NCBI GenBank assembly: GCA_937873395.1
Contig: CALMYH010000059.1
Coordinates: 1-51,973, forward strand
DNA from: an uncultured Burkholderiales bacterium
GTDB lineage: Bacteria > Pseudomonadota > Gammaproteobacteria > Burkholderiales > Burkholderiaceae_C
Direction of reading: 5' to 3'
Length of the DNA: 51,973 bases
Shown: positions 16,158-27,525 of the stretch, in pieces
Numbering within the stretch: position 1 is the stretch's first letter
Layout: each line of letters begins with the position of its first letter
The notes under the pieces: generated by a model
What the model was told of the DNA's origin: nothing
The model's database searches: none
What the model saw: only the letters and a program-made list of their open reading frames with translations
Position numbers and translations under genes: made by a program

Positions 16158-18988
16158 GGCGTGCTCCCATGCTGACCGGCCGGCCCGGGCGGTTCCTGGC
16201 TGGCCGCCCCCAGCACCGAGATCGTGAGCAGCGTGCCGCCCACCACGGTGAGATAGACGCCCAGATCGAACAGCGCGGCCGACGCGAACGGCAGCTCGCC
16301 GAGCAGCGGCACATGCGGGTGGCCATGGGCGCTGGTCAGGAAGGGGCGGCCGAACAGGAAGGCCGCCACACCGGTCAAGCCTGCGATGCCCAGGCCCGCT
16401 CCGATCCAGCGCACGAAGCGCCGGCCGTGCTCGGCACGCAGATGGACCTCGGCCTGGTCCTGCCCCATGGCCATGTATTGCAGCACCAGGGCCACGGCGG
16501 TGATCAAGCCGGCAATGAAGCCGCCACCGGGCATGTTGTGCCCGCGCATGAAGATGTAAATGGTGAACACCAGGGCCACCGGCAGCACCACGTTGGCCGC
16601 CACCCGCAGCAGCAAGGGGTGGTCGCGGAAGGTCCAGCCCAGACCGTGCTCGTCGACCGCCGGACGGCGCGTGCGCATGCCCTCCATGAGGGCCAGCACA
16701 CCGATGGCCGCGATACCCAGCACCGTGATCTCGCCGAAGGTGTCGTAACCGCGGAAGTCCACCAGGATCACGTTGACGACATTGGAGCCGCCACCCAGCG
16801 GGATGGCGTTCTCCAGGAAGAACCACGAGATCGAGCTGTGATCGCGGGTCAGCAGCACCCAGGCGATCCAGGTCATGCCGGCCCCACCGGCCAGGGCCAG
16901 ACAAGCGTCGCGCAGCTTGCGTGCCGCCGTGGACTCGCGTGGTGAATGCTGCGGCAGCAAGGCCAGCCCCATGAGCAGCAGCACGGTGGACACCAGTTCC
17001 ACCGACAGCTGGGTCAGGGCCAGGTCGGGTGCCGACAGGCTGACAAAGGCCAGGGAAGCGGCCAGGCCGACCACGCCCACCAGCACCACGGCCAGGAAAC
17101 GCTGGTGGTGCGACACGGTCAGAGCGACGCAGGTGGCCAGCAACAACAGCCAGACCGCCACCGACAGCGGGTTGGCCGGCAACAGCTCGCGCGCGCCGGT
17201 ACCGATTCCACTGCCCAGCAGCGGCGCAGCCCCCACCACGATGGCGGCCGCCACCATCCAGGCCAGGTAACGCTGCAGGGACCCGTTCTCCAGCCGCGCC
17301 GAAACGCGACCGGCCAAGCCAAACAGGCCATGGATCGCCGACTCGAACATCTGCCGCCCGGTGGCCGGGCCGAACCAGTCTTCCGAACTGATGCGGTGCA
17401 GCCGGCGGCCACGTGCCAGCCACAGGTACAGGGCGATGCCCGCCACCAGCGCGATCACACTCATGAGCAGCGGCAGGTTGAAACCGTGCCAGATCGACAG
17501 GTGGTATTCGGGCAGCGACCGGGCAACCATGGCAGTGGCCGCCACATCGACCAGCGGACCGAAGGTGACGGCCGGCAACAGACCCACCAGGATGCACAGC
17601 GACACCAGCAGCATGGCCGGCAGCTTCATGCCCAGTGGCGGCTCATGGGGGTGGGCGTTCGGCACGTCACCCAACGGGCCGTTGAAGTAGGTGTCGTGCA
17701 CAAACCGCAGCGAATAGGCCACGCTGAAGATGCCCGCCATGGTCACCGCGGCAGGGACCAGCCAGGACCAGATCCCGGCCGTCCCCACCACCGCCTCGGT
17801 GAAGAACATTTCCTTGGACAGGAAGCCGTTGGTCAGCGGCACACCGGCCATGGACGCGGCCGCCACCATCGACAGCGTGGCCGTCCACGGCATGAGCCGG
17901 TAGAGGCCACCAAGCTGTCGCATGTCGCGCGAATGGGTTTCGTGGTCCACGATGCCGGCGATCATGAACAGCGAGGCCTTGAAGGTGGCGTGGTTGAGGA
18001 CGTGGAACACCGCGGCCACAGCGGCCAGCGGCGAGCCCAGGCCCACCAGGAAGGTGACCAGCCCCAGGTGGCTGACCGTCGAGTAGGCCAGCAAGCCCTT
18101 GAGGTCGTGCTTGAACAGGGCGATGAAGGCGGCGAACAGCACCGTCACCAGCCCGGCGGTGGTGACGATCACCTCGAACCAGCCCGACCCGGCCAGCACC
18201 GGATACATGCGCATGAGCAGGAACACACCGGCCTTGACCATGGTGGCCGAGTGCAGGTAGGCCGACACCGGTGTGGGCGCCGCCATGGCATCGGGCAGCC
18301 AGAAGTGGAACGGGAACTGGGCGCTCTTGGTGAAGGCGCCGAGCAGGATCAGCAGCAGCGCCGGCACGAACAGCGGATCGGCCTGGATATCGTTGGCACG
18401 GCCGACCATCTCGCTCAGTTCGAAGGTGCCCGCGATCTGGCCCAGCAGCACGAAGCCGCCCAGCATGGCCAGGCCGCCACCACCGGTGACCGCCAGCGCC
18501 TGCCGGGCTCCGGCGCGCGCGTCGGGCCGGTGGCTCCAGTAGCCCACCAGCAGGAAGGACGTCAGGCTCGTGAGCTCCCAGAACACCACCAGCAGCAGCA
18601 GGTTGTCCGACAGCACAACGCCCAGCATGGCGGCCATGAACAGCATCATGACGGCGTAGAACTTGGCGGCCGAGTCCTGCGGGCTCAGGTAGAAGCTGGC
18701 GTACAGGATGATCAGCAGGCCGATGCCCAGGATCAGGCCGGCGAACATCAGCGACAGGCCATCCAGGCGCAAGCCGAGGTTGAGACCGATTTCAGGCACC
18801 CAAGGGTGGAACTCGAGCAACACTTGCCCGTCAAAGACGGATGGGGCCAACGAAACGAGCAAACCCAGGCTGGTGGCTGTGATCAGAGCGGCCACACCAG
18901 CGGTCAGGGCGCGAGATCGAGGCCCCAGCCACCATGCGAGCAAGCTCCCCACCACCAGCGGGAGCAGAACAATCAGGAGCAGTTGCAC
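16154..18988 (-). CDS. mrpA: Mrp antiporter subunit A fused to subunit B (group 2)
   Basis: This 944-residue protein is the large NuoL-like subunit with an MrpB domain fused at its C-terminus, as in PhaAB-type (group 2) systems. The TM5 region has the key glutamate at 138 (VVFWELTSLTSFLLVGYW). The core helices include GAFTKSAQFPFHFWLPDAM, with its lysine, and HDLKGLLAYSTVSHLGLV. The MrpA tail follows (VVNVILVDFRGYDTFGEI, ~residue 740), then the MrpB signature RGHNMPGGGFIAGL and a last helix FDLGVYLTVVGGTLLTISVLG. It is the first gene of the downstream operon. The 144-bp gap to the preceding mrpG shows no terminator that I can see. Confidence 0.95.
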   Translation of the reverse strand: MQLLLIVLLPLVVGSLLAWWLGPRSRALTAGVAALITATSLGLLVSLAPSVFDGQVLLEFHPWVPEIGLNLGLRLDGLSLMFAGLILGIGLLIILYASFYLSPQDSAAKFYAVMMLFMAAMLGVVLSDNLLLLVVFWELTSLTSFLLVGYWSHRPDARAGARQALAVTGGGGLAMLGGFVLLGQIAGTFELSEMVGRANDIQADPLFVPALLLILLGAFTKSAQFPFHFWLPDAMAAPTPVSAYLHSATMVKAGVFLLMRMYPVLAGSGWFEVIVTTAGLVTVLFAAFIALFKHDLKGLLAYSTVSHLGLVTFLVGLGSPLAAVAAVFHVLNHATFKASLFMIAGIVDHETHSRDMRQLGGLYRLMPWTATLSMVAAASMAGVPLTNGFLSKEMFFTEAVVGTAGIWSWLVPAAVTMAGIFSVAYSLRFVHDTYFNGPLGDVPNAHPHEPPLGMKLPAMLLVSLCILVGLLPAVTFGPLVDVAATAMVARSLPEYHLSIWHGFNLPLLMSVIALVAGIALYLWLARGRRLHRISSEDWFGPATGRQMFESAIHGLFGLAGRVSARLENGSLQRYLAWMVAAAIVVGAAPLLGSGIGTGARELLPANPLSVAVWLLLLATCVALTVSHHQRFLAVVLVGVVGLAASLAFVSLSAPDLALTQLSVELVSTVLLLMGLALLPQHSPRESTAARKLRDACLALAGGAGMTWIAWVLLTRDHSSISWFFLENAIPLGGGSNVVNVILVDFRGYDTFGEITVLGIAAIGVLALMEGMRTRRPAVDEHGLGWTFRDHPLLLRVAANVVLPVALVFTIYIFMRGHNMPGGGFIAGLITAVALVLQYMAMGQDQAEVHLRAEHGRRFVRWIGAGLGIAGLTGVAAFLFGRPFLTSAHGHPHVPLLGELPFASAALFDLGVYLTVVGGTLLTISVLGAASQEPPGPAGQHGSTP

Positions 18989-19132
18989 GGCGTCCTACGG
19001 GCTTTCTGGCACAGACGACGACTTCCGGGCCCCTCAGAGCGGACCAGCCTGATGCTGCGCGCGTAAAGATAAGCAGCTGATTGTAGTGACCCGCCAAAGG
19101 CAACCGACCGGCAGCGCGGCCAGGCGACGGCT

Positions 19133-19462
19133 TCAGTGACCGGCCGGGTCCCGACCGATCAATGGTGCCTGTTTCACTTCGGTCTCGTGCCCGGCTTCAC
19201 GGACGGCGGCGCGAGCGAGCAGGTGCGAAGCCACCGGCAGGGTGGCCAGCAGGAAGCCCAGGATCAAGGCCAGGCGCCAGGACCACTGCGCGTCCCACAT
19301 CAGCAGGATGCTGCCGAAACAGATCAGGGCAAGGGCCAGCGTACCCGCTTTGGTGGCCGCGTGCTGACGGGCCAAGGCATCGGGCAGCACCACCACGCCC
19401 CAGGCCGCGAGCACCAGCAACAGGGCCCCGGCCAGAACCAGCACGACGGCCAGCACGGTCAT
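19133..19462 (-). CDS. mrpG: Mrp antiporter subunit G (group 1 operon)
   Basis: A 109-residue MnhG/PhaG protein, with hydrophobic segments TVLAVVLVLAGALLLVLAAW and ALALICFGSILLMW and the signature VVLPDALARQHAATKAGTLA. It is a divergent paralogue of the mrpG at 12.9-13.2 kb. It closes the upstream Mrp operon; the ATG at 19462 overlaps the mrpF stop by 4 bp. The tail ends in a short charged stretch (ETEVKQAPLIGRDPAGH). Confidence 0.9.
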   Translation of the reverse strand: MTVLAVVLVLAGALLLVLAAWGVVVLPDALARQHAATKAGTLALALICFGSILLMWDAQWSWRLALILGFLLATLPVASHLLARAAVREAGHETEVKQAPLIGRDPAGH

Positions 19463-19725
19463 GAGCGTCCTCCCTTGTCCACCAGGCGGGCCCACCCCAC
19501 CGTGGCGACGAAACCCACCAGCGCCAGGCCGATGGCCACATCCAGAAACACCGTGCGAGCGGTGGCCAGGGAGGCGCCGATGCACAGCGCAATGGCTGCC
19601 GCCAGAAAAATGTCGAGCGCCACGATGCGGTCCGCGTGGCGGGGGCCCTGGACCATGCGGAACATGGCCAGCGCCGTCGCCGCCAGTGCACCGGCGACCA
19701 GAACAAACACGGTCACCTCCGTCAT
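19459..19725 (-). CDS. mrpF: Mrp antiporter subunit F (group 1 operon)
   Basis: An 88-residue three-helix protein with the MnhF loop FRMVQGPRHADRIVALDIFL between the first and second helices and VGFVATVGWARLVDKGG at the end. It is equivalent to the second mrpF at 13.3-13.5 kb but only distantly similar. It overlaps mrpE and mrpG by 4 bp each. Confidence 0.9.
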   Translation of the reverse strand: MTEVTVFVLVAGALAATALAMFRMVQGPRHADRIVALDIFLAAAIALCIGASLATARTVFLDVAIGLALVGFVATVGWARLVDKGGRS

Positions 19726-20081
19726 GAGCGCCTCCCGAACAGGGTGACCAGACCCGGCTCGAAGTTGCGGCGTATCCCATCGACCACGGCATCGGTGTCG
19801 GATGCGTCGAGCACGTGCAACAGCAGTTCCCGCGAATGCATGTCGATGTCGATGGTGGTCGTGCCCGGCGTGAGTGTCACCATGCAGCCCAGCAAGGCCG
19901 CCCCCTGCTCGCTCATGGGCGCAAAGCGCACCCGGACAAAGGCCGCTGGGGGCGGGCGTCGCGATCCGAAGCTGGCCCGCAGAATGACCCCGACGGTCTG
20001 GAAGCCCGACACCACCACCGCCACAAGAAACCGCAGCAGAAGAAAGACGGCCGCAACAGGCTTGATCACCACCGTGGCCAT
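19722..20081 (-). CDS. mrpE: Mrp antiporter subunit E, short form (group 1 operon)
   Basis: Only 119 residues, against about 160 for typical MrpE and 183 for the paralogue at 13.5-14.1 kb. The cytosolic MnhE domain is complete (MVTLTPGTTTIDIDMHSREL, then LLHVLDASDTDAVVDGIRR). The N-terminus keeps just one hydrophobic stretch (VAAVFLLLRFLVAVVVSGFQ), so the first one or two membrane helices are missing. The ATG at 20081 lies 1 bp after the mrpD stop, which makes this the natural start. Whether the short form supports full assembly of the antiporter is unknown. Confidence 0.87.
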   Translation of the reverse strand: MATVVIKPVAAVFLLLRFLVAVVVSGFQTVGVILRASFGSRRPPPAAFVRVRFAPMSEQGAALLGCMVTLTPGTTTIDIDMHSRELLLHVLDASDTDAVVDGIRRNFEPGLVTLFGRRS

Positions 20082-20082
20082 G

Positions 20083-21537
20083 TCAACGTCCTCCCAGGGT
20101 TTGCGCGGCCGCCACGCTGAATTCGATCAGCCACTGAGGGTTCAGCCCGATGCTCAGGGTGACCAGGGCCAGTCCTGCGGTGGCCACCCACGCCGGAGCC
20201 AGCCGGGTGCCCGTGGGCATGCGCCAGTCGGTGTCCGGATGCGGTTTCCAGAATGCTTCCATCCAGATCTTCATCATCGAATACAGGGTCAGCACGCTGA
20301 CCAGCAGGGCAATCACCGTCCAGGCCACACGCCCCTGAGCGATCGCCTCCTGCAGCACCAGCAGTTTCGCCCAGAAGCCCGAGAGCGGCGGAATACCGAC
20401 GAGCGACAGGGCCGGGATCAGGAACAGCACCCCCAGGGCGGGGCTGAGCCGGTAGAGACCGCCGATCTGGCGCAAGTCGTAGCTGCCGGTCAGTCTCCAG
20501 ACGATGGCGGCGATCAGGAACAGGTTGGCCTTGACCACGATATGGTGCAGGGTGTAGAAAAGTGTGGCCGCGTTTCCGGCCTCACCACCCAGGGCAATGC
20601 CCAGCAGGATGTAGCCGATCTGGCTGATGATGTGAAACGCCAGGATGCGCCGCATGTCCCAGTGGTAGGCGGCGCCCAGCACCCCCAGCAGCATGGTGGC
20701 CGCGGCCATCCAGCCCAGCGCCTCGTACAAGAGCTGGGACGACGATGCCATGGTGTCGCCCAGGGTGCGCAACACGGCGTACACACCCACCTTGGTGAGC
20801 AGGCCCGCGAACAGGGCCAGGACCGGTGCCGGCAGGGTGTGATAGGACGCCGGCAACCACGCGAACAGGGGGAAAGCGCCCGCTTTGACCAGAAAGGCCA
20901 GCACCAGGCCTGCGGTCACCAGGGTGGCGACGCCCGCCGGCACCTCGGGCATGGCCTGGGCGATGGCACCATAGTTCAGATGTCCGGTGACGGCATAGAC
21001 CATGCCCACCGCCATCAGCAGCAGCAAGGTGCCGAACAGGTTGAGCACAAAATACTTGAAGGTCCCATCCAGCTGGTCAGGACGCCCCCCGAGCGCAAAC
21101 AAGCCGACCGAGCAGATGAGCATCACCTCGAACCACACGTACAGGTTGAACAGGTCGGCGGTGGCGAACGACCCGCCCACGCCGGCCAGCACACCATGAA
21201 CCAGGGGCAGCAGGAGCGGATGGCGGGGACCCGGGTCGGCATCGCTGGCGAGGAACAGCAGCGAAGCGGCGCCCATGAGCGCGGTGATCAGCACCAGCGC
21301 GGCGCCGGTGCGGTCGATCAGAAACTCGATGCCGAACGGCACACCCCAGCCACCGAAGACCGCTCGGGCCGGCTGGTCCACCGAAGCGCCGCTGACCAAG
21401 GCCAGAGCGCAGCCCAGGAACAGCAGCACACCGCCGTAACTGAGCGCCTGCTGCAGGCGCGGCCGCTGCTGGGTGAGCGCCGTGGCGACCACCGTGGCCA
21501 GCGGCACCAACACCGGCGTGACGGCGAGCGCGCTCAT
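20083..21537 (-). CDS. mrpD: Mrp antiporter subunit D (group 1 operon)
   Basis: A 484-residue NuoM/N-like subunit. The TM5 glutamate is in DLFNLYVWFEVMLICSVGLF and the lysine helix is FLVKAGAFPLFAWLPASYHT; further motifs are MRRILAFHIISQIGYILLGI and GIPPLSGFWAKLLVLQEAI. These residues form the ion and proton path in this family. It is about 70 residues shorter than the paralogue at 14.1-15.8 kb, mostly at the termini. The start overlaps the mrpC stop by 4 bp. Confidence 0.94.
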   Translation of the reverse strand: MSALAVTPVLVPLATVVATALTQQRPRLQQALSYGGVLLFLGCALALVSGASVDQPARAVFGGWGVPFGIEFLIDRTGAALVLITALMGAASLLFLASDADPGPRHPLLLPLVHGVLAGVGGSFATADLFNLYVWFEVMLICSVGLFALGGRPDQLDGTFKYFVLNLFGTLLLLMAVGMVYAVTGHLNYGAIAQAMPEVPAGVATLVTAGLVLAFLVKAGAFPLFAWLPASYHTLPAPVLALFAGLLTKVGVYAVLRTLGDTMASSSQLLYEALGWMAAATMLLGVLGAAYHWDMRRILAFHIISQIGYILLGIALGGEAGNAATLFYTLHHIVVKANLFLIAAIVWRLTGSYDLRQIGGLYRLSPALGVLFLIPALSLVGIPPLSGFWAKLLVLQEAIAQGRVAWTVIALLVSVLTLYSMMKIWMEAFWKPHPDTDWRMPTGTRLAPAWVATAGLALVTLSIGLNPQWLIEFSVAAAQTLGGR

Positions 21538-21968
21538 GGCGCACCTCGCTTGCCGGCAGCCGACTCGGGCCAGACCGGGTCGAAACCTTCACCGACATAG
21601 GGCGGCTTGACCGGATCGCTGGGCTCGGGTTCGGCCTGGCGCAGTTCCAGTGCGTCATCGATGCCGGTGCGCTGAATGAGCCGCAGCACAAGGGCGAGCG
21701 AGAAGCAGACCAGCGCAAAACCGATCACGATGGCGGTGAGCACCAGTGCCTGGGGCAAAGGATTGGCGGCCCCCTGCAGCAGCTCGTCGCCCAGGGGCAC
21801 CACCCCAGGCTGCACCGACCCGAGGCGGCCGGCCGCGAACAGCACCAGGTTGGCTGCCGCGCCCAGAATGGCCAGCCCGAGCACGCACCGGAACACGTCC
21901 CTGGAGAGGGCAAGATAGGCGCCGGCCGAAACCGTCACCCAGACTGTGAAGGCAAGCATCCAGATCAT
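21534..21968 (-). CDS. mrpC: Mrp antiporter subunit C (group 1 operon)
   Basis: A 144-residue NuoK-like subunit with FRCVLGLAILGAAANLVLF and NPLPQALVLTAIVIGFALVCF, the same core signature as the other mrpC. The C-terminal ~40 residues are hydrophilic and acidic (LELRQAEPEPSDPVKPPYVG), unlike the His-rich tail of the paralogue. The ATG at 21968 overlaps the mrpB stop by 4 bp. Confidence 0.93.
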   Translation of the reverse strand: MIWMLAFTVWVTVSAGAYLALSRDVFRCVLGLAILGAAANLVLFAAGRLGSVQPGVVPLGDELLQGAANPLPQALVLTAIVIGFALVCFSLALVLRLIQRTGIDDALELRQAEPEPSDPVKPPYVGEGFDPVWPESAAGKRGAP

Positions 21969-22440
21969 GAACCGCGACCTTCTCTGGTTTCTTCCGATGC
22001 ACCGCTGGCATCGGTCGTGCCTTCCCCCAGACCCAGCAGGGCCAGTGCATAGCCGGCCAGAGCCCCCCACACACACAGGTAGACACCGATATCGAACAAC
22101 AGCACCGTGGACACCGTCAGGTCGGTCAGGCCCAGCGGCACCTCTCCCCACCAATGGGTGAGAAAGCTCTCGCCCTGCCAGAGCGCCGGCAGACCGGACA
22201 GGACGCCGATGGCCACACCGACAGAGGCCAGTTTCATGGGAGAACCCAGCGGCAGCCGGCGTGCAGCGGCATCGCTGCCCCGCGCAATCGCCCACAGCAC
22301 CGAAGCACTGACCGCGACCAGACCCCCGATGAAGCCGCCCCCGGGCTCGTTGTGGCCCCGAAACAGCACCCACAGGGAAGCCAGCAGGATCACCCAGTAC
22401 AGCGTCCGGGCCACGACATCGAGCATCACGGGACGGGGGC

Positions 22441-22444
<4 letters not shown>
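21965..22444 (-). CDS. mrpB: Mrp antiporter subunit B (group 1 operon)
   Basis: A 159-residue separate MrpB with the family signature LFRGHNEPGGGFIGGLVAVSA near residue 30 and a C-terminal helix LLFDIGVYLCVWGALAGYAL. In the second operon the same domain is fused to MrpA. The start at 22444 overlaps the mrpA stop by 4 bp. The last ~20 residues are a hydrophilic tail (GTTDASGASEETREGRGS). Confidence 0.93.
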
Positions 22445-24762
<2,318 letters not shown>

Positions 24763-24887
24763 GGTTTGGCGCGCGGCGGGGGGAGCTGACTCCTCGGGTG
24801 GTTTTCGTTTTTTGTGGCGGCCAGCGGCCACCCGCAAACCGTCGAGCATAGAGCTTACGGGCTCTGAATTGTTCCCGATTTTTCTGA

Positions 24888-24934
24888 GATATCGACTGTG
24901 AAATTCTCAATCACCCTACGCAGTGGACGATATC
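24888..24934. promoter_or_regulatory. Inverted repeat upstream of the Mrp array
   Basis: GATATCG followed by ACTG (24888-24898) is mirrored by CAGT-GGA-CGATATC (24921-24934), about 22 bp apart. This is in the AT-richer 117-bp gap between the MFS gene and the first mrpA. It is well placed to be a regulator site or part of the promoter region for the antiporter genes. I do not recognise the regulator. Confidence 0.35.
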
Positions 24935-24967
24935 ACAGCCTCGCCTGGGCCGCTCCATCGCGCCGGG

Positions 24968-26140
24968 TCAGTGTTTGTGCGGCTGCAAACTCCAGGCCCG
25001 CATGCGCCAGGCCAGGCGCGAACCTGCGCCCACAACCAGCCCCACCGACCAGAACACCCCTGTCACACCGATCAGGACCCCGGCCGAACCGAACAGCAGC
25101 GGCATCAGAACGCTGGAGCCGTTGATGGCCATGGAGCGCAGTCCCAGGGCCTCGCCGAGCCGGTGCCTGGGCGTGATCTGGTGCAGAGTACTCATGACCA
25201 TCGGCTGCACGGACCCCAGTGCCACCCCCAGCAGGATCGACAGGAGACCCATGGCCCAGGCCACCTGCACCAGGGGATAAACGGCAAACAGCAGTGCGGT
25301 GCCAACCATGGCAGTGCCGATGACGGTGGCTTCGTGCAGGCGGGCGGCCAGCCACGGCATGAGCAGCCGGATCGCGGTGGCAGCCAGGGCGAACGCCCCC
25401 AGGATGGACCCGATGGCCGTGGCTGAGAGCCCGCGCTCGTGCCCCAGCACCGGCACCAGAAAGGTGTGCACATCCCAGCAGGACGACAGCACCCAGTTCA
25501 TCAGCATCAGGTGGCGGAAGGACTTGTCGCGCAGCAGGTTCCAGGACGAGCCATTGCCCGACTGTTCGTCCGCGTCCGAGGCCGGATGCTCCGGTATCCG
25601 GCGCACCCACCACCAGGCCAGCGAAGGCAGCAGCGCCAGCAGCAGGTAGGCGGCACGGAATCCGCTGGAGTCGATCAGCAGCCCCGCCAGAAAGGGCCCG
25701 AGAAAGTTGGAGATGGACGGCCCGATGGCCACCCAGCTGAAGACCTGGCGCAGCTCGGTGGCGTCCGTGGCCAGATGCCCGACGTGGCGCTGCAGCGCGA
25801 TCATGGCCAGGCACACGGCCGCGCCGCTGCACAACGCGGTCGCGCACAGCACCAGGAAGTGGGGCCACATCACGGCCGACAGACCGCCGGCCGTGGCCAC
25901 CAGGCTGGCCAGCACAAAGGGCTTGAGCAGGCCGTACCGTTGCGCGAATCGGCCGGCAGGCAAGGCCAGAAACACCTGGGACAGCGCAAAAAGCGCCAGC
26001 AACACGCCCACGGCGGCGGCGCTGTGGCCCTCGCGCAGGGCCATCAACGGCGCCGCCATGCGAAAGCCGGTCATGCCGGCGTGCACACAAATCTGCGCCG
26101 CAATCAGCCGCGCCAGGGCGGATCGGGTCCCGGGTTTCAA
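24968..26140 (-). CDS. Major facilitator superfamily transporter
   Basis: A 390-residue hydrophobic protein with a 12-helix MFS layout and a central hydrophilic loop (RRIPEHPASDADEQSGNGSS, ~residues 190-210). Visible helices include AAVGVLLALFALSQVFLALP followed by the loop-2-type motif AGRFAQRYGLLKPFVLASL. The late part has LGVALGSVQPMVMSTLHQIT and HRLGEALGLRSMAINGSSVL, seen in drug/sugar-type MFS exporters. The substrate is unknown. The start overlaps the rmuC stop by 4 bp, so it is the last gene of a four-gene operon. Confidence 0.87.
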   Translation of the reverse strand: MKPGTRSALARLIAAQICVHAGMTGFRMAAPLMALREGHSAAAVGVLLALFALSQVFLALPAGRFAQRYGLLKPFVLASLVATAGGLSAVMWPHFLVLCATALCSGAAVCLAMIALQRHVGHLATDATELRQVFSWVAIGPSISNFLGPFLAGLLIDSSGFRAAYLLLALLPSLAWWWVRRIPEHPASDADEQSGNGSSWNLLRDKSFRHLMLMNWVLSSCWDVHTFLVPVLGHERGLSATAIGSILGAFALAATAIRLLMPWLAARLHEATVIGTAMVGTALLFAVYPLVQVAWAMGLLSILLGVALGSVQPMVMSTLHQITPRHRLGEALGLRSMAINGSSVLMPLLFGSAGVLIGVTGVFWSVGLVVGAGSRLAWRMRAWSLQPHKH

Positions 26141-27525
26141 GCGGGGTCGCGGTCGGAGGGTTCCAGTGGCAGCAGCGACTGTGCCCTGTCCTGCGGCAAG
26201 GCCTCCACCGCCTTCAGCGCCCGGCCCATGGCCCGGCTGCGGACCTCGGCCGCATCCAGGGTGTTGAGCACCGTCTGGGTCTGGTTCTTGACCCTGGCCA
26301 GCACCTCACCGAACTTGCCGAACTCGGTCTTGACGGCGCCCAGCACCTGCCAGACCTCGGAGCTGCGTTTTTCCAGTGCCAGGGTGCGGAAGCCCATCTG
26401 CAGCGAGTTGAGCATGGCCATCAGCGTGGTCGGACCGGCCAGGGTCACACGGTGTTCGCGCTGCAGGACTTCCATCAGGCCGGGGCGGCGCAGCACCTCG
26501 GCATACAGGCCCTCGGTGGGCAGGAAAAGGATGGCGAAGTCGGTGGTGTGCGGTGGCTCCAGGTACTTCTCGGCCATGGATTTCGCCTCCAGCCGGATAC
26601 GCTGCTCCAGCGCGCGCGCGGCCAGCTCGGCGCCCTCGGCGTCGGCTCGCTGCTGGGCGTCCAGCAGGCGCTCATAGTCCTCGTTGGGAAACTTGGCGTC
26701 AACGGGCAGCCAGCACGGCGCCCCGTCGTCCCCGCGTCCGGGCAGGCGGATGGCAAAGTCGACCATGTTGCGGCTGCCGGGACGGGTGGCCACCTGCGTG
26801 GCGTACTGCTCGGGCGACAACACCTGCTCCAGCAGAGCGCCCAGTTGCGCCTCACCGAACATGCCCCGTGTCTTGACGTTGGTCAGCAGGTGCTTGAGGT
26901 CGCCCACCCCCTGGGCCAGGCTGTGCATCTCGCCCAGGCCCTTGTGCACCTGTTCCAGGCGCTCTGCGACCTGCTTGAAGCTCTCCCCAAGGCGCTGCTC
27001 CAGCGTGGCGTGCAGCTTCTCGTCGACCGTGGCGCGCATCTCGTCGAGCTTGGCGGCGTTGCTGGTCTGCAGCTGCGCCAGCTGCGTCTCCAGCGTGGCG
27101 CGCATCTCGGCCAGCCGGCGCTCGTTGCTCTCCATCAGGGCCTTGAGCTGCTGTGTCAACGTGTCGCCCAGCGTGCCGCGCAACTGAACCAGCTGCTGTG
27201 CGAAGGCATCGATCTGCGCATTCTGTGTCCGCGTCGTCTCGGCACCCTGGCGCACCAGGGTGTCCTGGAAAACCGTCAGCGTCTGCAACAGCTCCTGCCG
27301 CCCGCTGCGGGCGTTCTCGCCCACCTCGCGCCGCAACTCGTCCTCCAGCCGGTCCAGCCGCTGGGCGCCCTGCTGCGCCTGCTGCTGCAAGGCGTCGGAC
27401 ACCTGCTGCAGGCGCGCCCTGCCCTCGGCATCCACCGGCGCGCGCCGCAGGGCCAGCCACAGCAGCAGCACCAGCTGCGCGGCAGCCAGCACCAGCAAGC
27501 CCCAGAACCACAGCGAATCGGTCAC
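26137..27525 (-). CDS. rmuC: DNA recombination protein RmuC
   Basis: RmuC limits DNA inversions and has a PD-(D/E)XK nuclease-like core. The 462-residue product starts with one membrane anchor (LWFWGLLVLAAAQLVLLLWL), then a long coiled coil (about residues 35-220, with repeats of LxxQL and EMRATLE). The conserved core follows: TRGMFGEAQLGALLEQVLSP, WLPVDAKFPNEDYERLL and TTDFAILFLPTEGLYAEVL. It overlaps the dehydrogenase upstream and the MFS gene downstream by 4 bp each. Confidence 0.95.
   Translation of the reverse strand: MTDSLWFWGLLVLAAAQLVLLLWLALRRAPVDAEGRARLQQVSDALQQQAQQGAQRLDRLEDELRREVGENARSGRQELLQTLTVFQDTLVRQGAETTRTQNAQIDAFAQQLVQLRGTLGDTLTQQLKALMESNERRLAEMRATLETQLAQLQTSNAAKLDEMRATVDEKLHATLEQRLGESFKQVAERLEQVHKGLGEMHSLAQGVGDLKHLLTNVKTRGMFGEAQLGALLEQVLSPEQYATQVATRPGSRNMVDFAIRLPGRGDDGAPCWLPVDAKFPNEDYERLLDAQQRADAEGAELAARALEQRIRLEAKSMAEKYLEPPHTTDFAILFLPTEGLYAEVLRRPGLMEVLQREHRVTLAGPTTLMAMLNSLQMGFRTLALEKRSSEVWQVLGAVKTEFGKFGEVLARVKNQTQTVLNTLDAAEVRSRAMGRALKAVEALPQDRAQSLLPLEPSDRDPA

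Noticed and set aside
14092-16326. A 744-codon version of mrpD
   Set aside because: The extra N-terminal part is a shadow of mrpC and the end of mrpA. The ATG at 15765, overlapping the mrpC stop, gives the family N-terminus.
18989-19132. A promoter for the group 2 Mrp operon in the 144-bp gap
   Set aside because: TACAAT- and TTATCT-like hexamers exist on the minus strand but none has a -35 at 16-18 bp. I could not support a specific promoter.
16946-21600. Long plus-strand open frames opposite the Mrp genes (e.g. 16946-19066 and 19636-21600)
   Set aside because: They are Gln/His/Arg-rich mirror images of the hydrophobic Mrp subunits; the minus strand encodes the real proteins with 4-bp overlaps.
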